Assembly (NCBI GenBank): GCA_027922465.2
Contig: BQMF02000036.1
Span: 620,001-684,000, forward strand
Length of the DNA: 64,000 nucleotides
Origin: Turritopsis dohrnii
Lineage: Eukaryota; Cnidaria; Hydrozoa; Anthoathecata; Oceaniidae
Reading direction: 5' to 3'
Below, one piece after another: positions 57,101 to 64,000 of this stretch. Both the position numbers and the translations under genes were made by a program. The first letter of the stretch is position 1. The number at the start of each line of letters is the position of its first letter. Under the pieces are notes generated by a model. It did not search any database, was not told the DNA's origin, and saw only the letters and a list, made by a program, of their open reading frames with translations.

Positions 57101-60100
57101 CCCTGTCACTAAACTTTGTATATCATTTATAATAATGATCAAATTAAATCTGCGAAATACTTCATTTGCATGGCATACTTACTTATAAAGAAACCCTGCA
57201 TAAATATGAACACCTAGCTAAACACTAAGCACCACTTTTTGCTGCTTTTTAAAAAACTATTAGCATTTGCTATCTTCCTACAAGAAATGGGATATATTTT
57301 TAAATGGATGAGTTTTCAATGAGTTTTCATTACAAAGTAGTATCTTCTTAAAGAGCTCAAAATACTGCTTGTCTCTAATTGTTTTTGGTAAACTCATCCC
57401 ATGATATTCATATTCATATCCTTTGCTGGTATCAAACAAATACCAGAATGTTCTTTTTTATTTCCGGGTTACTCAGAAGGTATGGAGGAACGTTTTGAGA
57501 CTAAATCCATTTTTATATTGTTAGATGAAGGAAAATATCAATGTTTCGACAATGTAAGCAACCGTAATCGAATCTTTAAAGCAATTTGTGAAGAGGCTTC
57601 TGAGGAATGGAGATTGATTGGGCATTTCTTATTAGATTTTAATGTTATTCAAACTGTTATCGAAGATTTTCCTGATAACGTAAAAGAAAGACTTCAAGTG
57701 ATATTAGAAAAGTGGTACCAATCTGCAGCTGCAGAGAAGAGCACATGGCTGCATTTGAAATCAGTCCTAATTTTTCTTAAAAAAGAAAATTTAGTATCGA
57801 AACTTGAAAATGAAAAGACAAGTGAAGGATACCAGCAAGGTATGTTTTGATGAAATTTATTAAGAAAATATAGGATAATTGTTTCCTTTCAAACATTATA
57901 AGTTATTCAGTTTCCATTTAAATTATTAATTATGTTAAGAAAGTTTTAAGGGCTGTTAAACATGGTGCTTTTCAATCTTTGTCACTGTGTTCCTACTATA
58001 ATTCTTGATCCAATGTGAACACCGCTAACTTCGGTCTTAATGCCTTATTGCCAACCATCCGTTGCAAATCCCATTTTTTCCTTTTTATTATGTTCTTTTT
58101 TCAGATAGCAAAACTCTGTGATTTTATGTAAAAACGTCATGATATAAACCTCTCACTACACATTACATTTACACTTACAATCATACATTTCATTTGTATT
58201 CAAATCATATGGGAAAAGTCTGGGCACTAGAAAAATAAGAAGAAAGAAGTTTTAAAAATTTTTTTAAACCTCCGGATAAAATAAAATAAGGAGGAAGTGT
58301 TTAAAAATTTTTTTAAACATCCAGAAATATAAAACTGAAGTGAGAACTCTTCACTAGATAAGATAAACAATATTATTGGAATAGCTTAGTAGACTGTGAG
58401 AAAGTAGAAAGAAAATTCTAAAGTAATTCTTTAACAACTCCTAGCCAGTTCAAACCTGGAATTACCGGAAGAAGTGCAAGTGGAATATATAGATGTTTGA
58501 TATTTGGTAGTTGATAAAGGTTTGCCGTACTGCAACATTAAAAATATGATTTTTTTTCAGGCATTCATATGCTGGCTTATTATGCAGAGCTGGAATATTC
58601 TAGTGGATCTGCTAAAGGAAAAGAGTTCTATCACATGTTATTGCAATATGATGAAGCAATTATTAAAAGAACATTTGCAACTGGTACCCGGTATGATAGA
58701 CCTCTCCTTGACTGTATGATGCACATGCTGATTAATATGTCAGAGACGGAAAGAGAAGTTTTAGTTGCTGTAATTGAGGCTGACTGTTCTATTGTGCGTG
58801 AAAACTTGCAGCTTCCTTCCTCAATCATAGAAGGTTTGTTATTTTACTTAAAAAGATATACAGGTTGTCTCGCAAAAAATGGGTCCCAAAATTTAAGAAG
58901 GGATATCTGCGCAGCCAAAAACGATTTTGAAAAGATTTTTTCACTGTGCGAAAGCTCATTATCTCAACCTTTTTCCAAAAGAAAAATAAAATTCTGAAAC
59001 TTAATTAAGTTGTAATTTATCTTTATATTCTCAAGGGTGCACTTTTTGAAAAAGTGAAATGCAGAGTTTTGATAAAACATTGGAAATAAAAGTTTGTGTG
59101 AGTGTAATAATAAGTCTCTTCAATAATCATGAATGGCCTCCACGGTCAACTGACATCACGCATTGTCACTTTTTTGTGATGGCCTGTCTGAAGAGTAAGG
59201 TTTACTTGACACCACCAAATAGCCTCCAAGCATTACAACAAAGAATTGTTGACAAGTGCAATTTGCTGCGGCAAGATGGACAACTTATCAGAAATTCTGT
59301 TCGTCATGTGGAAGCGTACACAGCTTTGTGTGCAAAATGGTTTTGGCCATGTTGAAGAAAATGTCTGAATGTTAGAAATATAAAAGAATTATTGTGTTTT
59401 TGTTTTTTAAATATGTTTTAAATTTTGTTAAAAGTAGCATTGTGATATATACATTGTAGAAAAGTCTCAATCTGTTTATCTGTCAGTTTGTCTGTTATGT
59501 AAAAAGGTAGATTAGGCTGTGTTTTGACATTTTGCTCTGTGCTAATAGAATGCAATGTTTAGAGGCAAATATATCAAGAGCTAAAGAAGAATAACTGACA
59601 TTTTTCTGTTGTTAATGATGCAATATACCTTTTGATTTTTTTTATGAAAAATAACATCATCAAGGGATTATTGACTGTGGAGATACATTCTGCTGTTACT
59701 TTCTTGTTTTTGTGATTTCAATGAAAGCTTTGCTTGTCACAGTTAATAACATTATAACAACCCACATTATAGTTTCAAGTAACAAGGTTTTTTGAAGAAT
59801 TTTTTTAACTTTCTTTTAACTTCTTTCAATCGTTATTTAACTAGTAATAACTTCATTTACTATTTTGCATGGCATACTTACAAAGAAACTTGGTGTTAAT
59901 ATAAGGGTTACTCAGAAGGTATGGAGGAAAGTTTTGAGACTAAATCCATTTTTATATTGTTAGATGAGGGAAAATATGACTGTCTCAACGATGCAACCAG
60001 CCGTAATCACATCTTTAAAACAATTTGTGAAGAGGCTTCTGAAGAATGGAGATTGATCGCTCACTTTTTGTTAGATTTTAATGTCATTCAAGCTATCATC

Positions 60101-61531
60101 GCAGATTTTCCAGATAATTTGAAAGAAAGACTTCAAACCATATTAGAAAAGTGGCACCAATCTGCAGCTCCAGAGAGAAGTACATGGTTGCATTTGAAAT
60201 CAGTCCTAATTTTTCTTAATAAAGAAAATTTAGTATCGAAAGTTGAAAATGAAATAATAAATGAAGGTATGTTTTCATGAAATTTATTAAGAAAATGAAG
60301 GAAAATTGTTTCCTTTCAAGCATTACACGTTTTTCAGTTATGGTTAAGTTATTAATCATGTAATAGTCAAGGAAGTTCTAAGATTATTTCTCCATTTAGA
60401 TTTTAGATTTCGAATGTTTGCCTACGTAATAGACAAGCATTTCTCTGACAACCTGTCAGAAGGAAAGAAATTTTGTAACAGGCTTTTCCAGAATAAAATG
60501 GATGTTGGACGAAAATTCCAATTTTCTTCACAATATGACAGACCTGTTCTGGATTGTGTGATGTACATGATGACAAATTTTTGCCAAAAGAATGAGATGT
60601 ATGACATCATAATGGAGGATCTTTCAATGAACCCAAAAGATGTGCAACTTCCTCCGTTTAATGAAAAAGGTTTGTTTAGCGTAAAGTTTTTATTTTTTCA
60701 AAAGGCTATAGTTGGAGTTTTCAGTTTTATACTAAGTAACACCACTGTTTTCTGAAGTTATGTAATTAGAAATGTATTAATATTATTGTTATATAATCAT
60801 ATCACTTATCGCTTGTTAATTGGAGGGGAGCACAGTTGCCAGTCTTAACTGCTTTTAGGCATGGTTCACATCAGTCATAAAGTTGTGCTAATGTTATTGT
60901 GGATAATGAAATTTCGTAAATTTGTTCTGCTTAAATGTTATTATAGAATAACTTTTGTACCCAAAATAAGTTATTGTCAAGGAAGAATTTATTTTCAATA
61001 TGGCAAAGAAATGAAAGGGGGAAAGTCATAAATTGTAATATGCTGGCATTACATTTTAACTGAAGGCAAAAAGCTAGCTGAAGAAGTGGGACTTTTTTTG
61101 GATATATATGACTTTTAGGGACGGAAAATATGTGTGTCTTTCCTCCGCATGTTAAATGCAAATAATATAGAAGCAGTAACGAAATGTTGCATAGTTCCAT
61201 ATCTTTTATCAATTTTCAGGTATACGTGATGACAAACAGCTCTATGATGCATGGAAACGCACACAGATATTTGAAGTCATTTGTGAAGATGCTTGTGAAG
61301 AGTGGAGATATATATCTCATTTTCTCCTTGATTACAATGATATTCAAAGCATCTGTGTTGATCATCCAAATGAGGTTAAGTTAAGACTTCTAAAGATATT
61401 AGAAAGATGGTTTGAATCTACAGCTCATGAAAAGAGAAGTTGGTTGTATGTGAGATCAGTGCTGATTTATCTGAATAAACATGATTTGGTGGCAAAAATT
61501 GAAAAAGAAATATGGGGTCAAAGTGAAAAAG
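54169..61531 (+). CDS. Death-domain gene with three duplicated A-D exon pairs
   Basis: Exons: A1 54169-54441, D1 57477-57839, A2 58561-58833, D2 59916-60266, A3 60400-60669, D3 61220-61531; all phase 1 to phase 1, so pairs can be added without breaking the frame. 'A' exons (~90 aa) begin MLAYxAELEYSSGSAKGKEF and contain DRPxLDCxMHMLINMSETER; family unknown, all-helical by pattern. 'D' exons (~105-120 aa) have FKAICEEASEEWRLIGHFLL, IEDFPDNVKERLQVILEKW and TWLHLKSVLIFLKKENLVSK, the six-helix pattern of a Death domain. A1/A2 and D1/D2 are nearly identical; A3 and D3 are older. The likely role is homotypic Death-fold signalling (apoptosis/immunity), an inference. Exons upstream of A1 were not found; a 16.6-kb insertion occupies the upstream intron. 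Confidence 0.75.
54969..56857. mobile_element. 1889-bp non-autonomous element with CTAAATTTCGAT foldback ends, ATTT duplication
   Basis: Ends are GTGACAGTTTATGGGAAAAG and CTTTTCCCATAAACTGTCAC, perfectly inverted, with ATTT on both sides (54965-54968, 56858-56861). Next to both ends the words CTAAATTTCGATT / AATCGAAATTTAG are iterated about ten times. The middle (55615-55770) matches 44275-44430 of another element in reverse. The sister intron copy (about 57256-57275) shows one ATTT and no element. It is located in the intron between A1 and D1. Confidence 0.85.
56858..57476. repeat. Tandemly duplicated intron sequence (A1-D1 intron)
   Basis: Words such as TAGCATTTG..TATC..CCTACAA, TTTTTAAATGGATGAGTTTT and AGAGCTCAAAAT occur twice, about 400 bp apart, and partly before the foldback element (54890-54968). 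The intron has therefore grown by local duplication. A small insertion (GTAACGGGAGTTTTTAGTCC ..., about 56980-57065) is present only in the first copy. Confidence 0.6.
57963..58560. repeat. Intron sister sequence (empty site of the 16.6-kb insertion)
   Basis: Matches 36561-36639 followed directly by 53238-54168. Shared words include TTCCTACTATAATTCTTGAT, GCCTTATTGCCAACCATCC and ATTTGTATTCAAATCATATG. One TTAAT at 58037-58041 marks the empty target. It proves that the upstream intron and this intron descend from one duplicated unit. Confidence 0.85.
58861..59445 (+). mobile_element. Mariner/Tc-like transposon remnant in the A2-D2 intron
   Basis: The sequence interrupts an intron whose sister (54461 onward) reads AAAGATATATATACATTG. 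Here the insert begins CAGGTTGTCTCGCAAAAAAT after TATA and ends before TATACATTG, consistent with a TA target. At about 59122-59352 the frame reads EWPPRSTDITHCHFFVMACL, SKVYLTPPNSLQALQQRI and SVRHVEAYTALCA. This is the C-terminal 'WPPRSPDLTPCDFFLWGYLK' block of mariner/Tc-like transposases, in which the D corresponds to the last catalytic Asp. Most of the transposase is deleted. The A2 donor (58834) lies only 26 bp upstream, so the insertion sits almost on the splice site. Confidence 0.7.
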
Positions 61532-62008
61532 GTATGATTTCTTCACTGCTAATCTCTGATGTTATGGAGTTAGGAAATGGCTTAAATAGCTTTTCAAGAT
61601 TAAGATGTCAGTGATCAGGTGTAAATTTGGAAAGTGTAAGTGTAACTGTATAAGTTACAATATCTGAATCAAATAGGCTTTGTTATTTCTATGGTAATGG
61701 TTAAGACAAAAATGAACGTTTTTCAAAAATATCTAGGCTGAGATTTCTTTAGATAAAAAGTAAAATCAGATGAGTTATGAGTTTTGAAGGGGCAATGCAA
61801 TCATTAAATTCCTTTTGAATTCCAATAAACATTAGATCTAAAAAACCATGACCTTTTTTTTCTTAAATTCAACTAATAGTCAAGGTTTTTTTTAGATTTT
61901 AATGAAAATCTGTTCAGCATCTTCAGGTGAAACTTTTCTTCTTATATGAAAGTTTCATTTTCAACTTTTAACTGATTTGGCATTATTCTATTGATTTTGA
62001 AATTATAG

Positions 62009-64000
62009 GAATAATTTCAGCTCCATGGAGATAGAAAAGAAGAATCGATACAATGCGACAGAGCCTGTTACAGTTTCAAAAGAATGGTCAATTATTTATT
62101 CGTGTATCGAATGTCTCAAGGAAAAGAAGATGTCCATTGATAAACAACAAGTTTTTGAAAAGATGATAAAAGAAGTTAGTGATCATTTAAATTGGTATCA
62201 GAAACATGTTGTTGCTGTTGATGGGTTGGAGATTATCAAGGAATATGAAAAAGATGGATACCACAGCAAAGAACAATTCAAATTGATATTAACCGCCTTA
62301 GCTAACACTTTCCATTTTTCCATCAAAATCCTAACGAAAGACAAGATGACTAATTTGTATCTTCTTAAAGATGAAAATTATCTTATATACCCAAGCCGTG
62401 TCCAAATATCAAGAGGTGTCATGGAAATGTATTTGATGGCAGAAGGTCATATGCAACCATTACATAATGTAAAAGGTAACGCATTATTTACTTTCTTTTT
62501 ATTTAATTTAATTTTCATGTCATGGTTACATCAGAGAACTAGTGAAGATTCCCCAGTTCAGCAACACAACAACATCATCCTGATTCATTTTTTCATTTCA
62601 GTTGTAGATTCGCAGGATGGAATTGTTCTGAAAGATTCCATTAATGTGTTCTCGTTGGAAAGTGATTGTTGCATATTTGAAGTTCCTACAAGAATCGCTA
62701 AGCACTGCGATTCATTGGTTTTAGAAACAATCACCAACAACCATGATGGCAGCAATAGCACAGCAAGGGAAAGGATTGACTTTGGGCAGACAGAGAGAGT
62801 AGAGGCAGACAAATATAATGGTTATGATTATATTCTTATCAAAGAGTTAAACAAAAAGAAAATTTATAGATGTGTTTTGGAATATCAAGATGAAAGTGGT
62901 ATCCTCAATAAACTGTCTTCAAAAGAAGTTTCAACAAATGGTAAGTGAAAATTACTTTAAAATGAAGAAACTTGTAGGTCCATTTCAACAAAAACATTTC
63001 AAAAATATTTCTGTAAATTGTTTGCTAAGATAAAGGATTCAGCTTGAAAAACAAAGCAAGTGATAAAAAAGGGGACTGGAAAAGTAAACTAACATGAAAT
63101 AAGGATTGAGCAGAAGTTTTGTTTTCTATTGAAATAGATACTTTAATTTAATCTCAATGTTTCTTTCTTTCAAGGATCAGTATTACATAGCATTTTTTTT
63201 AATGTTCATAACACCTGATGGTTTCTAGTGAAATATTTGAAATATTAAACATGAAACTTCTCGTTATTCCCTTCTTAATCAATCTTAATTAAGCCCGCAT
63301 TAATGTTTTTACATTATTATAGCAATTTCTTGTCTTTGTTTGTTTACAGAAAAACTTGTGCATATTGAATCATCAAGAGGTTGCACTGTCATTGCTCACA
63401 AAAGTATTGGAGAATTGCCTTCAGACCATGAACCAATAGAATTCAGAAATAATTTTCATTGTTTCCGTTCAGAAGACCATACACAGCAGATGTCATCATC
63501 TCAATGGATAGAACAGTGTGACAACTACTTTCAATGCAATTTGATTAAAAACAATAAAGACTATTTTGAAGAATGGACAATCTTTCCAAACATCTTCATG
63601 GATACTTCACAAAATGCTACAAAAAAAGTGGCTGAATGCATGAGGGATGCACTCACAAAGTCAAAAAATGAATCTTCAGATCCTGTTGGAGGGGTGTTAA
63701 TAATGCAGTATGACGGTCAGGACCACAAGAAGTTTATGTTGAAACATAAAGTGAATGAAGAAGCTCTGGAGTTCTCAAACCGCATCTTGGTTTTCTGTCA
63801 GAAGATTGGTGCCATTTTGAACATCAGAGTAGCTGAAGGTGAAAGTGTAAAGGACATTTCTAATGAATTTGCCAATTGCTCCAAAGATGTCGACAATCTT
63901 ATAACTATTCTGGATTTTCTGACAGTTCAAAGAAAAATAAAATCTGCGATCACCCTCGCCACCTTCGTTGCTGCTCCCAACATTCATTCCGACAAATTAA
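62009..64000 (+). CDS. Downstream exons: OTU-like region and two unknown domains, open at window end
   Basis: Exons E 62009-62475, F 62602-62940 and G 63350-64000 (still open) join in phase 1. E encodes ITALANTFHFSIKIL-type sequence (LILTALANTFHFSIKILTKD) and GVMEMYLMAEGHMQPL, reminiscent of the middle and His-containing end of OTU-type peptidases, but no catalytic Cys motif is seen, so OTU-like is tentative. F (VVDSQDGIVLKDSINVFSLE ...) looks like a beta-sandwich. G (EKLVHIESSRGCTVIAHKSI ... ) is helical later (NRILVFCQKIGAILNIRVAE). The D3 donor is phase 1 but exon E needs phase 2, so E may start a separate gene (ATG at 62025) or an exon is missing between them. Confidence 0.6.

Overview
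The window is AT-rich animal DNA with spliced genes: GT/AG introns, short exons with matching phases, and no bacterial-style operons. Most of it is transposable elements, many nested. A very abundant small palindromic repeat (AACCTCG..CCCAGGGTCTC type), together with CACTA, piggyBac-like, mariner-like, HIRAN-bearing and HECT-bearing elements, points to a marine invertebrate, most likely a cnidarian. That placement is inference from repeat style and recalled families, not from a database match.

Layout. 1-1280: last six visible exons of a host gene ending in a DUF4806-like domain. 1.5-6.4 kb: a minus-strand LINE (endonuclease plus reverse transcriptase) cut by a 745-bp TTAA-flanked element, by a second ~1.2-kb insertion and by a GGACGTCC-rich repeat. 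6375-11480: a 5.1-kb DNA transposon with long inverted ends made of iterated TTCAGAC motifs, carrying a HECT-like ubiquitin-ligase gene (+) and an integrase-fold DDE transposase gene (-). 11.5-13.8 kb: a tandem array of ~860-bp units. 13.8-36.5 kb: gene-poor repeat desert with a HIRAN-domain element, several MITEs, a duplicated locus for a small secreted orphan protein, and a decayed BEL/Pao-like retrotransposon.

36640-53232: one 16.6-kb composite insertion. The outer element (about 4.86 kb without its nested cargo) has matching inverted ends and a 5-bp TTAAT duplication. It encodes an ~853-aa protein of no recognised transposase superfamily and a PHD-finger protein. Its large ORF is split in frame by an 11.7-kb palindrome (two ~4.8-kb arms around a 0.5-kb spacer, flanked by TA) built from two tail-to-tail truncated CACTA-type elements. 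One arm carries a further 1630-bp TTA-flanked insertion.

53.2-64.0 kb (with a sliver at 36561-36639): a plus-strand host gene made of three alternating exon pairs, an unknown helical 'A' exon followed by a Death-domain 'D' exon, then downstream exons with an OTU-like region and unknown domains, running off the window. The giant composite sits in an upstream intron of this gene, and two further elements sit in its other introns. Because the gene arose by tandem duplication, sister introns serve as internal 'empty sites' that date and delimit the insertions.
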